DNA from: Pseudomonas sp. RIT623
GTDB taxonomy: Bacteria; Pseudomonadota; Gammaproteobacteria; Pseudomonadales; Pseudomonadaceae
Reading direction: 5' to 3'
NCBI RefSeq assembly: GCF_004519305.1
Contig: NZ_SOZA01000018.1
Coordinates: forward strand, 1-64,000
Length of the DNA stretch: 64,000 nucleotides
Shown: piece after piece, positions 45,782 to 56,912 of the stretch
Position numbering within the stretch: position 1 is the stretch's first letter
How the letters are laid out: each line of letters opens with the position of its first letter
Made by a program: the position numbers and the translations under genes
The notes under the pieces: model-generated
What the model saw: the letters and a program-made list of their open reading frames with translations, nothing else
What the model was told of the DNA's origin: nothing
The model's database searches: none

Positions 45782-47164
45782 GTGCTTTCGATCTACAACA
45801 CCTTGAGCAAGACCAAGGAAGCCTTCAAGCCGCTCGATGGCAACAAGGTGCGCATGTACGTGTGCGGCATGACCGTGTATGACTACTGCCACCTTGGCCA
45901 CGGCCGCAGCATGGTGGCCTTCGACCTGGTCACCCGCTGGCTGCGCAAGAGTGGCTATGAACTCACCTATGTGCGCAACATCACCGACATCGACGACAAG
46001 ATCATCAACCGCGCCAACGAGAACGGCGAGTCGTTCGACGCGCTGACCGCGCGCATGATCGACGCGATGCACGAGGACGAGCGCCGCCTGAGCATCCTCA
46101 AGCCCGACCTGGAACCCCGTGCCACCGACCATATCCCCGGCATGCACGCGATGATCCAGACCCTGATCGACAAGGGTTACGCCTACGCCCCGGGCAATGG
46201 CGACGTGTACTACCGCGTCGGCAAGTTTGTCGGCTACGGCAAACTGTCGCGCAAGAAGATCGAAGACCTGCGCATCGGCGCGCGCATCGAGGTCGACGAG
46301 GCCAAGCAGGACCCGCTCGATTTTGTCCTGTGGAAGGGCGTCAAGCCGGGTGAGCCGTACTGGGATTCGCCATGGGGGCCGGGCCGTCCGGGCTGGCACA
46401 TCGAGTGCTCGGTGATGTCCACCTGCTGCCTGGGCGAGAGCTTTGACATCCACGGTGGCGGCAGCGACCTGGAGTTCCCGCACCACGAGAACGAGATCGC
46501 CCAGAGCGAGGCCGCTACCGGCAAGCAATATGCCAACGCCTGGATGCATTGCGGCATGATTCGCATCAATGGCGAGAAGATGTCCAAGTCGTTGAACAAC
46601 TTCTTCACCATCCGCGATGTGCTCGACAAGTACCACCCGGAAGTGGTGCGTTACCTGCTGGTGGCCAGCCACTACCGCAGCGCGATCAACTACTCCGAAG
46701 ACAGCCTGCGCGACGCCAAGGGCGCGCTCGAGCGCTTCTATCATGCGCTGCGTGGCCTGCCGCGGGTGGCTGCCCAGGGTGGCGAGGCGTTCGTCGAGCG
46801 CTTCACCGTGGCGATGAACGACGACTTCGGCACGCCTGAAGCCTGCGCCGTGCTGTTCGACCTGGTGCGCGAGATCAACCGCCTGCGTGACAGCGACCCC
46901 GAGGCCGCTGCCGGCCTGGCAGGTCGTCTGCGCGAGTTGGGGGATGTGCTGGGCGTGCTGCAACTGGAAGCCGATGACTTCCTGCGCGCCGGCGCCGAGG
47001 GCAAGGTCGATGCCGCTGAAGTGGAGGCGTTGATCCAGGCGCGTCTGCAGGCGCGCAGCGACAAGAACTGGGCCGAATCCGACCGCATCCGCGACCAGTT
47101 GGCCGCCATGGGCGTGGTGCTGGAAGACAGCAAGGGCACCACCACCTGGCGCCTGGCTGACTGA
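45782..47164 (+). CDS. cysS: Cysteinyl-tRNA synthetase
   Basis: A 460-residue class I synthetase with a GTG start 9 bases after glnS; GAGGAAA lies just upstream. The HIGH motif reads HLGHGRS ([11 protein letters not shown]), KMSKS reads [10 protein letters not shown], and zinc ligands include Cys28 (YVCGMTVYD) and the ECSVMS / [10 protein letters not shown] sites. Length and domain order are standard. A REP inverted pair and terminator follow. Confidence 0.97.
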   Translation: MLSIYNTLSKTKEAFKPLDGNKVRMYVCGMTVYDYCHLGHGRSMVAFDLVTRWLRKSGYELTYVRNITDIDDKIINRANENGESFDALTARMIDAMHEDERRLSILKPDLEPRATDHIPGMHAMIQTLIDKGYAYAPGNGDVYYRVGKFVGYGKLSRKKIEDLRIGARIEVDEAKQDPLDFVLWKGVKPGEPYWDSPWGPGRPGWHIECSVMSTCCLGESFDIHGGGSDLEFPHHENEIAQSEAATGKQYANAWMHCGMIRINGEKMSKSLNNFFTIRDVLDKYHPEVVRYLLVASHYRSAINYSEDSLRDAKGALERFYHALRGLPRVAAQGGEAFVERFTVAMNDDFGTPEACAVLFDLVREINRLRDSDPEAAAGLAGRLRELGDVLGVLQLEADDFLRAGAEGKVDAAEVEALIQARLQARSDKNWAESDRIRDQLAAMGVVLEDSKGTTTWRLAD

Positions 47165-47191
47165 TTGGCGCCACTGGGGCTGCTATGCAGG

Positions 47192-47287
47192 CCTTTCGTG
47201 GCACAAGGCCGCTCCTACAGAGCTGCGTGGCCCCCCTGTAGGAGCGGCCTTGTGCCGCGAAAGGGCCGCAAAGCGGCCCCGCTCTTT
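47192..47287. repeat. Inverted REP pair and terminator after cysS
   Basis: Bases 47192-47220 and 47236-47264 are 29-base inverted copies with one mismatch (core GGCACAAGGCCGCTCCTACA). Directly after, GGGCCGC-AAA-GCGGCCC (47263-47279) is followed by CGCTCTTT, a likely plus-strand terminator. The structure separates cysS from the convergent sensor-kinase gene, whose stop it overlaps. Confidence 0.8.
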
Positions 47288-48677
47288 ATTGAGCTACCCC
47301 AGCCAATGGGCAATGCAACACCAACTTGGCCCCACCCAGCTCGCTGGCCCCCACCTCCAAGCCGAACCCATGCAGGTCGACGATCGCCGCGACGATCGAT
47401 AGCCCCAGCCCGAACCCCGCGTGGCGATGGCCTTCCTCGCTGCGGTAGAAGCGCTTCAACACCGCCTCGCGCTCATCCGCCGGAATCCCCGGTCCACTGT
47501 CCTCGACTGCAATATGCACGCCGGTATCGTCCTCGCTGGCGACGATACGCACCTGTCCGCCCTCGGGGGTGAACTTGATCGCGTTGCCCACCAGGTTGGC
47601 CAACGCCTCGAACAGCAACTCGCGGTCGCCATGCAGCGCCGGCAACTGCGCGGGCTGATTCAGTTGCAAACAGATACCTCCGTCCTCGGCCAGCGGCAGG
47701 TAGAAGTCGTGCAACTCCACCAGCAGCCCCTGCGGGTCAAGCTGGACAAAGCCGGCGCGCCGCTGCCGGTCTTCAAGTTCACTGATGCGAAGTAGTCCAC
47801 GAAAACGCGCCATCAGTGTGTCGGTCTCGCCGATTGCCTGATCCAGCGCCTCGCCTTCGGCGGAGCCGGCAGGGCTCTGCTGGCGAATGCGGTACAGCTG
47901 GGCGCGCAGCCGGGTCAATGGCGTGCGCAGGTCGTGGGCGATGTTGTCGCATACCCCTTTGACCTCGTGCATCAGCCGCTCGATGCGGTCGAGCATGGCG
48001 TTGACGATGGCCGCCAGCATGTCCAGCTCGTCACGTCGGGCCGACAGCGGCAGGCGGTGGGTGAGGTCGCCGGCAACGATCAGGTCGGCTTGGTCCTGGA
48101 TGGCGCGGATGCGCTTGAGTGGCCGGCGGCGCAACAGGTACCAGCCGGCAAAGCCGGGAATCAGGGTCAGCGAGATCCCCCAGAGCAGGGCATGCAGGAT
48201 GATCCGGGTCACCACGAACAACGAGCCGTTGTCGCGCACCAGCACCAGCCAGCGGCCGTCCTGCACCTTGATCGCCACCGCGTCGCAGCTGTCGCGGGGC
48301 AGGTGCGGGTCGTCGGCGTCCAGGCAACGCTTGAGTTCATGGACCTTGCCATCGAGCCCTAACTCCGCGGGGATGTTGCGGATGCGTCCGCCAATGGGGT
48401 TGAGCTGGCGATCGAACAGGCCGTAGGCATCGAAGCTGCGTTCTTCGAAGGCTTGGCTGGCGATCAGTGCATCGTCCAGCTGCTTGCCGCTCATGTGGGC
48501 GAACAGGTGCTGGCGTTGCAGCATGGAGTGGCGGGTGAGCTTGTTCAGGTAGCTGGTGACCTCGAAGTACAGCACCCCCATGAGGATGCTGCTCCAGGCC
48601 ACGAACAGGAAACTGTACAGCGCCAGCAGGCGGCTGGTGGAAGAACTCCAGCCTTTAGACGGGTTCGGCAATGGCAT
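47286..48677 (-). CDS. Two-component sensor histidine kinase
   Basis: A 463-residue inner-membrane kinase. Helix 1 (about 17-38) and helix 2 (about 157-182) enclose a periplasmic domain of about 120 residues with Cys118 and Cys131. A HAMP domain (about 183-235), HisKA with His248 (DNIAHDLRTPLTRLR) and an HATPase (N-box LVGNAIKFT; DSGPGIP; GFGLGLSIV) follow. Its start lies 23 bases inside the end of the response-regulator gene, so they are cotranslated. The P. aeruginosa parRS pair is also near cysS, but I cannot confirm that these are orthologues. Confidence 0.93.
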   Translation of the reverse strand: MPLPNPSKGWSSSTSRLLALYSFLFVAWSSILMGVLYFEVTSYLNKLTRHSMLQRQHLFAHMSGKQLDDALIASQAFEERSFDAYGLFDRQLNPIGGRIRNIPAELGLDGKVHELKRCLDADDPHLPRDSCDAVAIKVQDGRWLVLVRDNGSLFVVTRIILHALLWGISLTLIPGFAGWYLLRRRPLKRIRAIQDQADLIVAGDLTHRLPLSARRDELDMLAAIVNAMLDRIERLMHEVKGVCDNIAHDLRTPLTRLRAQLYRIRQQSPAGSAEGEALDQAIGETDTLMARFRGLLRISELEDRQRRAGFVQLDPQGLLVELHDFYLPLAEDGGICLQLNQPAQLPALHGDRELLFEALANLVGNAIKFTPEGGQVRIVASEDDTGVHIAVEDSGPGIPADEREAVLKRFYRSEEGHRHAGFGLGLSIVAAIVDLHGFGLEVGASELGGAKLVLHCPLAGVAQ

Positions 48678-49335
48678 AGCCGGAGCCCCGCACGGTACGA
48701 ATCAGCGGGTTCTGGCCGGGCGAGTCGATCTTCTTGCGCAGGCGGCCGATGTGCACGTCGATCAGGTTGGTGCCAGGGTCGAAGTGGTAGCCCCAGACCT
48801 CTTCGAAGATCATCATCCGGGTGATCACCTGGCCGGAGTGGCGCATCAGGTACTCGAGCAGCTTGTACTCGGTGGGCAGCAGGTTCAGCGCCTGTTCGCC
48901 GCGGCGGGCTTCGTGGCTGATCAGGTCCAGCTCGAGGTCGGCGACCTGTAGGCGGGTCTGGGTCATCGGCACGCTGTTGCGGCGCAGCAGCACCTCGACC
49001 CGGGCGGCCATCTCGTCGGAGGCGAACGGTTTGGTCAGGTAGTCGTCACCACCGGCGCGCAGGCCGCGCACGCGCTCGTCGACGTCCGACAACGCGCTGA
49101 TCATCAGGATCGGCGTGGCGATCTTCAGGCTGCGCAGGGTGGTGACGATGGTCAGGCCGTCGACCTCGGGCAGCATGCGGTCGAGGGTGATCAGGTCGTA
49201 GCCGCCGGCGATGGCCTTGGCCAGGCCCTCGCGGCCGTTGTCGGCCCAGTCGACTTCCAGCCCGTGGCTGGACAGTTCGGCGACGATTTCCTGGGCGGTG
49301 ACGGCGTCGTCTTCGATGGTCAGTACGCGAGGCAT
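48655..49335 (-). CDS. OmpR-family response regulator
   Basis: A 226-residue DNA-binding response regulator. The receiver (1-118) has acidic Asp9/Asp10, phospho-acceptor Asp52 (ITLDRMLP) and Lys102 (YLTKPF). The winged-helix output domain (about 128-224) contains LLPTEYKLLEYLMRH and ends IRTVRGSGYAI. It is the first gene of the pair with the sensor kinase. The start at 49335 (MPRVLTIEDD) is standard. Signal and targets are unknown. Confidence 0.94.
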   Translation of the reverse strand: MPRVLTIEDDAVTAQEIVAELSSHGLEVDWADNGREGLAKAIAGGYDLITLDRMLPEVDGLTIVTTLRSLKIATPILMISALSDVDERVRGLRAGGDDYLTKPFASDEMAARVEVLLRRNSVPMTQTRLQVADLELDLISHEARRGEQALNLLPTEYKLLEYLMRHSGQVITRMMIFEEVWGYHFDPGTNLIDVHIGRLRKKIDSPGQNPLIRTVRGSGYAIAEPV

Positions 49336-49440
49336 GCTGGTTCCTGGGCGGCGAGTGGAGACCTGATTGTGCCAAAGAATAGACAAGCGGCGATTTAAGA
49401 AAAATTCATCTGGGAGCATGGAACGGTAGGCGCCATAAGC

Positions 49441-49474
49441 AAAGGGGGCATGCCATCGCTGGCATGCCCCCTTT
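49441..49474 (-). terminator. Strong hairpin after ilvE
   Basis: AAAGGGGGCATGCCA (49441-49455) and its exact complement (49460-49474) form a 15-base stem with a TCGC loop, 20 bases past the ilvE stop. The stem ends in TTT on both strands. It lies within the upstream region of the response regulator, so it also shields that gene. Confidence 0.8.
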
Positions 49475-49494
49475 GTTCACTGCAGGCGCATGCC

Positions 49495-50514
49495 TCAGGC
49501 GACCTTGACGATCCAGCCCGCTGGCGCTTCTACGTCACCGCTCTGGATGCCGGTCAGCTCGGCGTAGAGCTTCTGGGTGACCGGGCCGACCTTCTCCAGG
49601 TCGTGGAACACGTGCAGCTTGCCGTTGTACTCGATACCGCCGATTGGGGTAATCACCGCGGCGGTGCCACAGGCGCCGGCCTCGATGAAGCGGTCGAGCT
49701 GGTTGATCTCGACATCGCCTTCGATCACGGTCAGGCCCAGGCGCGATTGCGCCAGTTCCATCAGCGACAGACGGGTGATGCCCGGCAGCACCGAGGCCGA
49801 TTTCGGGGTGACGAACTCGTTGTTGGCAGTGATGCCGAAGAAGTTGGCCGAACCGACTTCCTCGATCTTGCTGTGGGTCAGCGGGTCCAGGTAGATGGCG
49901 TCGGCGAAGTTGGCTTTTTTCGCCTCGGCGCCTGGCTGCAGGCTGGCGGCATAGTTGCCACCGACCTTGGCCGCGCCGGTGCCTTGTGGCGCGGCGCGGT
50001 CGAAGCTGGAAATCTGGAAGTTGTGCGGCTTCATGCCGCCTTTGAAGTACGAACCCACCGGGATGGCGAAGATCGAGAAGATGAACTCGGGCGCGGTGCG
50101 CACGCCGATGTTGTCACCGGTGCCGATCACGAATGGGCGCAGGTACAGGGCGCCTTTGCCGTGGGGCGGCACGAACTTCTCGTTGGCCTTGACCACTTGC
50201 TTGCAGGCTTCGATGAATACATCGGTGGGCACCTGCGGCATCAGCAGGCGAGCGCAGCTGCGTTGCATGCGCGCGGCATTCTGGTCAGGACGGAACAGGT
50301 TGATCGAGCCGTCCTTGCAACGGTAGGCCTTCAGGCCCTCGAAGCACTGCTGGCCATAGTGCAGGGCAGTGGAGCCTTCACTGATGTGCAGCACGTTGTC
50401 TTCGGTCAGGGTGCCCTTGTCCCACTCGCCGTCACGCCATACGGACAGGTAACGTTTGTCGGTCTTGATGTAGTCGAAACCCAGCTTGTCCCAGTTAATG
50501 CTTTCGTTACTCAT
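49495..50514 (-). CDS. ilvE: Branched-chain amino acid aminotransferase
   Basis: A 339-residue fold-type IV PLP enzyme, the longer form common in Pseudomonas. The PLP lysine is Lys183 (GAAKVGGNYAAS), and the conserved EVGSANFFGI and GTAAVITPIG motifs follow. It makes the last step of leucine, isoleucine and valine synthesis. The start at 50514 (MSNESINWD) gives the normal N-terminus. It is a single-gene unit with a strong terminator. Confidence 0.95.
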   Translation of the reverse strand: MSNESINWDKLGFDYIKTDKRYLSVWRDGEWDKGTLTEDNVLHISEGSTALHYGQQCFEGLKAYRCKDGSINLFRPDQNAARMQRSCARLLMPQVPTDVFIEACKQVVKANEKFVPPHGKGALYLRPFVIGTGDNIGVRTAPEFIFSIFAIPVGSYFKGGMKPHNFQISSFDRAAPQGTGAAKVGGNYAASLQPGAEAKKANFADAIYLDPLTHSKIEEVGSANFFGITANNEFVTPKSASVLPGITRLSLMELAQSRLGLTVIEGDVEINQLDRFIEAGACGTAAVITPIGGIEYNGKLHVFHDLEKVGPVTQKLYAELTGIQSGDVEAPAGWIVKVA

Positions 50515-50639
50515 GACACCCTCATTGCTCTTGCCCGAACACGGCGGGCTGCTTTTATATGCGCACCCCGCCACCATAATACATCCGGCGCGGATCGGGA
50601 ACGGCCAGTCACACAATCCGCCGGGCGTGTACGTTCGGG

Positions 50640-50882
50640 TCAGTCGCTGTCGCGATGACGATTACGATGAACGAACAACCCTGAGCCTGTGCAGAGCAGA
50701 AATGTCACCCACATGACCCAATCCACGCCCAGGTACAGGCCCTGAGGAAGGAACCGCCAAATCAGCACACCTGCGCCAAGCAGAGACAGCCCAGCCCATT
50801 TGCGTACCTTTGCAGCGCGAAGGTTGTGGTAGAGCACGGCTGCTGCAAGTATGAGCAGCGCCGCGGCGATGAAGGCATTCAT
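50640..50882 (-). CDS. Small two- to three-helix membrane protein
   Basis: An 80-residue protein with hydrophobic segments at about 3-18, 30-45 and 52-70 and a charged C-terminus (VHRNRHRDSD). Its ATG overlaps the stop of the upstream hypothetical gene by 4 bases, so they are made together. I do not recognise a family. It may be a membrane partner of that protein. Confidence 0.6.
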   Translation of the reverse strand: MNAFIAAALLILAAAVLYHNLRAAKVRKWAGLSLLGAGVLIWRFLPQGLYLGVDWVMWVTFLLCTGSGLFVHRNRHRDSD

Positions 50883-51358
50883 GGGTGCGCCTGGATAATA
50901 AGCGATTGGCTTGACCGTTGCGGTCCGATTCCTCCGCTGACACTCGCCTCTACGTGGACCATCCTGTCGCCCATGTGGTAAGTCGGTAACCTGCTGCTTG
51001 CCAGTGGGCCGATGGCCACCCCCAGCACGGCGCCGGTTATTGGCGCGACCAGGCCCACAGGTACGCCAATAGCTGTGCTGATTAGCGCACTGACGTGCCC
51101 GCGTTGGTCATTCAGTGTATCGGCTTGTTCTCTGGTGAGCGCCATGGAGATCGATACCCGAACTTGGCAGGGGCCTTTCGCCTGCGTACGGTCGTAGACC
51201 TGTATCAAGGTTTCTGTCACTCGATAGCTGGCCTGCCGAGCGCTCGTGAAATCAAGCATTGCAAGCTTTGCGCGGTCTGCTGGATGAATAGTCAGTTCAT
51301 GAACATCAAGCACGATGCCGCGGTTGGCGATGACTTGATAGGTTTTCTCGAATTGCAC
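50879..51358 (-). CDS. Hypothetical protein with glycine-rich hydrophobic segment
   Basis: A 159-residue protein with no signal peptide. The N-terminal part is mixed and polar (about 1-90); a Gly/Ala/Val-rich stretch at about 93-120 (STAIGVPVGLVAPITGAVLG) resembles a glycine-zipper membrane-insertion segment; the C-terminus returns to polar beta-like sequence. It is the first gene of a two-gene unit with a small membrane protein. I do not recognise it. Codon use is less GC-rich than the neighbouring ilvE. Confidence 0.6.
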   Translation of the reverse strand: MQFEKTYQVIANRGIVLDVHELTIHPADRAKLAMLDFTSARQASYRVTETLIQVYDRTQAKGPCQVRVSISMALTREQADTLNDQRGHVSALISTAIGVPVGLVAPITGAVLGVAIGPLASSRLPTYHMGDRMVHVEASVSGGIGPQRSSQSLIIQAHP

Positions 51359-51493
51359 TGTGACTTCCCTTTCGTTGCTGGGGCGTGTTTCCCAGGGCCT
51401 GACAGTGAAAGGTTTTTGCAGTTGAACGAAGCTCCGTTCTTCCGAATTGGTTGTGGGACTTTTCTGTAATTTTGAGCCGTTCGAGGATCCGCC

Positions 51494-51844
51494 TCAGCGC
51501 AAGCGCCGGTTCCAGTCGCCGCCATGATCGCGCCAGCAGGCTTCTTCGCTGTCGAAGCCCACGTGCCAGGCTACATGGTCCAGCGCGACGCCTGCATCGC
51601 TCAGTGCCTGGGCAGTCAGCGCGATCATCCGCGCCTTGTCCGTGCCGGCCAGTGCGCGGGCCTTGTCGGTGTCGTCGGCGAACACCCAGGTGATGCGCAG
51701 GCTGGCAGGGAAGTCATCGAGGTCGACCTGATGGGTGAGCCAGGCAAAGCCGACGATCTCGGCCTGGGCAGTGGCGCAGGCTTCGGTCAGGCAGGCGACC
51801 ATCTCGCGCTCCAGGCGCGCCAGCGTTCGGCGATTACCAGCCAT
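51494..51844 (-). CDS. Hypothetical conserved protein
   Basis: A 116-residue cytosolic protein (MAGNRRTLARLEREM). No domain is recognised. The middle (FAWLTHQVDLDDFPASLRITWVFADD) suggests a beta-rich core. Its first base overlaps the last base of the glyoxalase-fold gene, and with the HD-domain gene it forms a three-gene run with overlaps. Such relatives are sometimes labelled as Fis-type regulators without a visible helix-turn-helix. Confidence 0.7.
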   Translation of the reverse strand: MAGNRRTLARLEREMVACLTEACATAQAEIVGFAWLTHQVDLDDFPASLRITWVFADDTDKARALAGTDKARMIALTAQALSDAGVALDHVAWHVGFDSEEACWRDHGGDWNRRLR

Positions 51845-52221
51845 CAGTCGTCGATCTGCTGGCAGAAGCGCAGACGGTTGCCGAACGGGTCGGCCACCTG
51901 CATCTCCAGGCCCCAGTCCACCTCCTCGGCCGTGGGGCGGGCGTAGCCATACTGCTTGGCCAGCAGTTCGCGCTCAAGGGCCTTGAGGTCGGCGACCCGG
52001 GCGAACACCGCCGAGCCTGGGGTGGCATCGCCATGGTGTTCGGACAGGTGCAGGACCAGCCCGTCGCGGTGAATCTGCATGTACAGCGGCAGGTCGGCGG
52101 CGAAGCGATGCTCCCAGTCGAGGGTGAAGCCGAGGAAGTCGAGGTAGAACTCCCGGGCCTTATCCACCGAGAAGATGCGCAGAATCGGAATGGCGGGGGC
52201 GAATTGCATATACAGGCTCAC
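51844..52221 (-). CDS. Glyoxalase/bleomycin-resistance-fold protein
   Basis: A 125-residue vicinal-oxygen-chelate protein. Two beta-alpha-beta-beta-beta halves are visible (IPILRIFSVDKAREFYLDFLG, and the C-terminal EEVDWGLEMQVADPFGNRLRF). Members are metal-dependent lyases, dioxygenases or drug-binding resistance proteins; relatives of this short type are annotated as glyoxalase superfamily. It overlaps both neighbours and is probably made from the HD-domain gene message. Substrate unknown. Confidence 0.85.
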   Translation of the reverse strand: MSLYMQFAPAIPILRIFSVDKAREFYLDFLGFTLDWEHRFAADLPLYMQIHRDGLVLHLSEHHGDATPGSAVFARVADLKALERELLAKQYGYARPTAEEVDWGLEMQVADPFGNRLRFCQQIDD

Positions 52222-52805
52222 TGATTAGTGGGGGGCAGGGGCGCCGTCATGCGCTCGCGCGTGTCTTTGTCGATCTGCTCGCGAAGGGCTTGGAACAGCG
52301 GCGAGGCGTCAGTATAGCGGCGGCCATAGTCGAGGTTGAAGGCGTAGTCGAAGTCCGGCGGATTGGCTCCCTGGGTGTGCTGCAACAGGGTTTCCAGCTT
52401 GTCCAGGGCCTTCACTGCGCGGGCCTCGGCGCTGCGTGCCGCACTGTACTCCTGCCACAGGTCGAGGATGTCGGTGCGCAGCGGCTCGTCGAGCACCGCG
52501 CACAGTTGCCGCAGGTCGGCGAATTCCTGCTGGTCCTTGTCCTGGCCGGGGTGTTGGTCGACGGCGGGGATATCGCCGTGCAACGCCTCGCCCAGGTCGT
52601 GGATGACACACAGTTGCACGACCTTCAACAGGTCGAGGCCAGGCATCTGGTCGGCGAACACCAGGGCCATCAGGCACAGCCGCCAGCTGTGCTCGGCGGT
52701 GCTCTCGGTGCGGCCGGTGGCGGTGTGGGCACTGCGTAGCACGTCCTTGAGACGTTCGGCCTCGCGTAGAAAGACCAGGCGGTTGGCCAGCAATTGATGA
52801 TCCAT
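52218..52805 (-). CDS. HD-domain hydrolase, YfbR-like
   Basis: A 195-residue cytosolic metal-dependent phosphohydrolase. The HD motif set is present: EHSWRLCLMAL (first His), CVIHDLGEALHGDIP (HD pair) and the distal Asp in VKALDKLETLLQH. YfbR-type members are 5'-nucleotidases acting on deoxynucleoside monophosphates, so a nucleotide house-cleaning role is likely. It is the first gene of a three-gene overlapping run with the VOC and hypothetical genes. Confidence 0.88.
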   Translation of the reverse strand: MDHQLLANRLVFLREAERLKDVLRSAHTATGRTESTAEHSWRLCLMALVFADQMPGLDLLKVVQLCVIHDLGEALHGDIPAVDQHPGQDKDQQEFADLRQLCAVLDEPLRTDILDLWQEYSAARSAEARAVKALDKLETLLQHTQGANPPDFDYAFNLDYGRRYTDASPLFQALREQIDKDTRERMTAPLPPTNQ

Positions 52806-52885
52806 TTCAGCTCCCCGGGTGGATACAGTCCGTTAGCCTAGACGTGGGGCTGCCCGTGGACCACGGATAATTTATGCGCGCAGGC

Positions 52886-53449
52886 TCAAGCCAGGGTTTC
52901 GACCAGGCGCGCGGCGCTGCCGTCGGCCAGCAGCAGACGGGTCCAGCGGCAGCGCCCGGCCGTGATCGGCACCACCCGCGAGCGGTTGTGGCCAGTGTCG
53001 AACTCCAGCGCTGGTGGCGCCAGCTGTTCGCGCCAGCCGAGGGCCTGCAGGCTGGCCTCGCGCTGCATGATCGCCTCGCTGCTGAAGCGCCAGAGCGAGT
53101 GCCCCAGCAAGTCTGACAGCGGCAGGGCGAACTCGGCGGCGCGGGAGGGCGAGCAGGCCAGCAGGCGGTGGCTGAGATCGCAGACCAGGTGCACCGGTCG
53201 CTGGTTGCCCTCCACCAACCGGGCCAACGCCCGGTCGGCGGCGGCACTCAGACGGGCGCCGAGCAGTTGCCCGAGCCGTGCCTGCTCCTGCGGGCTCATC
53301 AGCTGCTGGCCGCTCTCCCAGCGGGAAATGGTCGATTGCGCCACGCCGAACAGCTGGGCCGCGTGCGCTTGCTTGACCCGGTGCAGCAAGCGCCAGCGGC
53401 GCAGCGCGATACCCAGGCCGGCGGGTTGGGGCAGGGCGGTAGCGGGCAT
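52886..53449 (-). CDS. XRE-type helix-turn-helix regulator
   Basis: A 187-residue regulator. An N-terminal lambda-repressor-like helix-turn-helix (about 15-70; HAAQLFGVAQSTISRWESGQQ) is joined to a C-terminal PAS-like region (about 80-185; VHLVCDLSHRLLACSPSRAAEF). It is divergent from the urease operon across 235 bases and could regulate it, although nothing in the sequence proves this. Confidence 0.8.
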   Translation of the reverse strand: MPATALPQPAGLGIALRRWRLLHRVKQAHAAQLFGVAQSTISRWESGQQLMSPQEQARLGQLLGARLSAAADRALARLVEGNQRPVHLVCDLSHRLLACSPSRAAEFALPLSDLLGHSLWRFSSEAIMQREASLQALGWREQLAPPALEFDTGHNRSRVVPITAGRCRWTRLLLADGSAARLVETLA

Positions 53450-53684
53450 GGGCTGACCTGTCGGGCACTGGAACGGAGCGGCAGTGTCGCGCGGGCTCTA
53501 CGGCAGGGCAAGGCGCACTGACCGGCGGTTCGCAAGTTTCATCTGCGTTCACCTGCGCAGTTGGCCCGCTCCCTGCTATATCCAGCCAGCGAATTTGATC
53601 GAGTGGTCAACCCGGCGCGCCAGCGCGCGACCGGCGCATGACCCTCCGGCCGGCCGCCAGGCCACGGATTTCAGGGGTAGCAGG

Positions 53685-54518
53685 ATGACACTGGGGCAAC
53701 GGATCGAAGCACCGCAGGCAGACCCAGGCTGGAGTGCCCACCTGCAGTTGCGCTTCAACCTGCGCGAGGGGGTGACCCGCCTTGGTGCGAAGCGCCATGT
53801 CGGACCTCTTTTGGTGCAGCGCCCGTTCCATCCCGAAGGCGCGCCGTGCCATGTGTATGTGCTGCACCCACCAGGCGGCATCGTTGCTGGTGACCGGCTG
53901 GACCTGGATATCCACCTCGAAACGGGCAGCCACGCGTTGTTGACCATGCCGGGAGCCAGCAAGTTCTACCGTAGCGTCGGCCCGACCGCGCGCCTGGCCC
54001 AACGTTTTCACCTGCAGGCCGGCAGCACCTTGGAGTGGCTGCCCCAGGACAGCATTTTCTTCAATGGCGCCCGCGCCAGCCTCGACAGCCGTTTCACCCT
54101 CGAGCCCGGTGCCCGCCTGCTGGCCTGGGAAACCCTGTGCCTGGGCCGTCCGGTGATCAACGAGGATTTCGCCCAGGGCGCGCTGGACAGCCGCTTGTGC
54201 ATCGAGCTGCCCGACGAACCTGGCCTGCACGAGCGGCTGCGCATCGAGGGTGGCCACCTGGGCAAGCTCGCTGGCCACCCCTTGCTCGCCACCTTCTGCG
54301 CCACGCCCGCCGACCCAGACGTGCTGGAACGGGTCCGCCAGTTGCTCGATGGCTTGCCGACGCCGGCCGGGGCCACCTTGCTCGGCCCGCTGCTGGTGAT
54401 CCGCCTGCTCGACCACGACAACCAACGCCTGCAACACAACCTGCAGCGCCTCTGGCACCTGCTGCGCCCGGCCGTGCTCGGCCTGGCGCCGTGCCCGCCG
54501 CGCATCTGGGCCACCTGA
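53685..54518 (+). CDS. ureD: Urease accessory protein UreD
   Basis: A 277-residue accessory protein that binds apo-urease with UreF and UreG during nickel insertion. The family signatures are visible ([49 protein letters not shown]). AGGGG lies upstream of the ATG at 53685. It opens the urease operon, 10 bases before ureA. Confidence 0.94.
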   Translation: MTLGQRIEAPQADPGWSAHLQLRFNLREGVTRLGAKRHVGPLLVQRPFHPEGAPCHVYVLHPPGGIVAGDRLDLDIHLETGSHALLTMPGASKFYRSVGPTARLAQRFHLQAGSTLEWLPQDSIFFNGARASLDSRFTLEPGARLLAWETLCLGRPVINEDFAQGALDSRLCIELPDEPGLHERLRIEGGHLGKLAGHPLLATFCATPADPDVLERVRQLLDGLPTPAGATLLGPLLVIRLLDHDNQRLQHNLQRLWHLLRPAVLGLAPCPPRIWAT

Positions 54519-54528
54519 GAGAGCCGCC

Positions 54529-54831
54529 ATGGAGCTGACCCCAAGAGAGAAAGACAAACTGCTGTTGTTCACCGCCGCGCTGCTGGCCGAGCGTCGGTTG
54601 GCCCGTGGCCTGCGGCTCAATTACCCGGAAGCGGTGGCGTTGATCAGCGCCGCGGTGCTCGAAGGCGCTCGCGATGGCCGCACGGTGGCCGAGCTGATGA
54701 GCCTGGGCCGCGAAGTACTGGTGCGTGAGCAAGTGATGGACGGTGTGCCCGAGATGCTCCACGACGTTCAGGTCGAAGCGACATTCCCCGACGGCACCAA
54801 GCTGGTGACCGTGCATGACCCCATCGTCTGA
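54529..54831 (+). CDS. ureA: Urease gamma subunit
   Basis: A 100-residue subunit of the standard size, starting [14 protein letters not shown] with the conserved [15 protein letters not shown] and EVMSLGRE-like segment ([10 protein letters not shown]). It assembles with UreB and UreC into the (UreABC)3 enzyme that splits urea into ammonia and carbamate in the cytosol. ureB follows 10 bases later. Confidence 0.97.
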   Translation: MELTPREKDKLLLFTAALLAERRLARGLRLNYPEAVALISAAVLEGARDGRTVAELMSLGREVLVREQVMDGVPEMLHDVQVEATFPDGTKLVTVHDPIV

Positions 54832-54841
54832 GGTGCTGCCC

Positions 54842-55155
54842 ATGATTCCCGGAGAAATCCAGGTCGCCGCCGGCGACATCGAACTCAACGTCGGCCGCCA
54901 GACGCTCAGCGTCAGCGTGGCCAACCACGGCGACCGCCCGGTGCAGGTCGGTTCGCACTACCACTTCTTCGAGGTCAACCACACCCTGGTGTTCGAGCGT
55001 GCGCCGACCCGCGGCTTTCGCCTGGACATCCCGGCCGGCACCGCGGTGCGTTTCGAGCCGGGCCAGGCCCGTACCGTCAGGTTGGTGGCCTATGCTGGCA
55101 AACGTGTGGTGCATGGTTTTCAGGGCAAGGTGATGGGCGCGCTGGAGGGCAGGGC

Positions 55156-55159
<4 letters not shown>
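54842..55159 (+). CDS. ureB: Urease beta subunit
   Basis: A 105-residue subunit starting MIPGEIQVA, with the signatures [19 protein letters not shown] and the [12 protein letters not shown] segment. An in-frame upstream start at 54815 lies inside ureA and is rejected. The stop overlaps the ureC ATG by 4 bases, which keeps subunit amounts matched. Confidence 0.97.
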
Positions 55160-56859
<1,700 letters not shown>

Positions 56860-56866
56860 GGGAGCG

Positions 56867-56902
56867 ATGCCAATCAACGTTGCACGTTCTGGTTTGTTTT
56901 GA
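56867..56902 (+). CDS. Eleven-residue mini-ORF between ureC and ureE
   Basis: ATG at 56867 is preceded by GAGGGAGCG and opens an 11-residue frame (MPINVARSGLF). Its TGA overlaps the A of AAGGAG, the ribosome-binding site of ureE. It may couple ureE translation to that of ureC, or be a chance frame. Confidence 0.3.
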   Translation: MPINVARSGLF

Positions 56903-56912
56903 AGGAGTGAAC

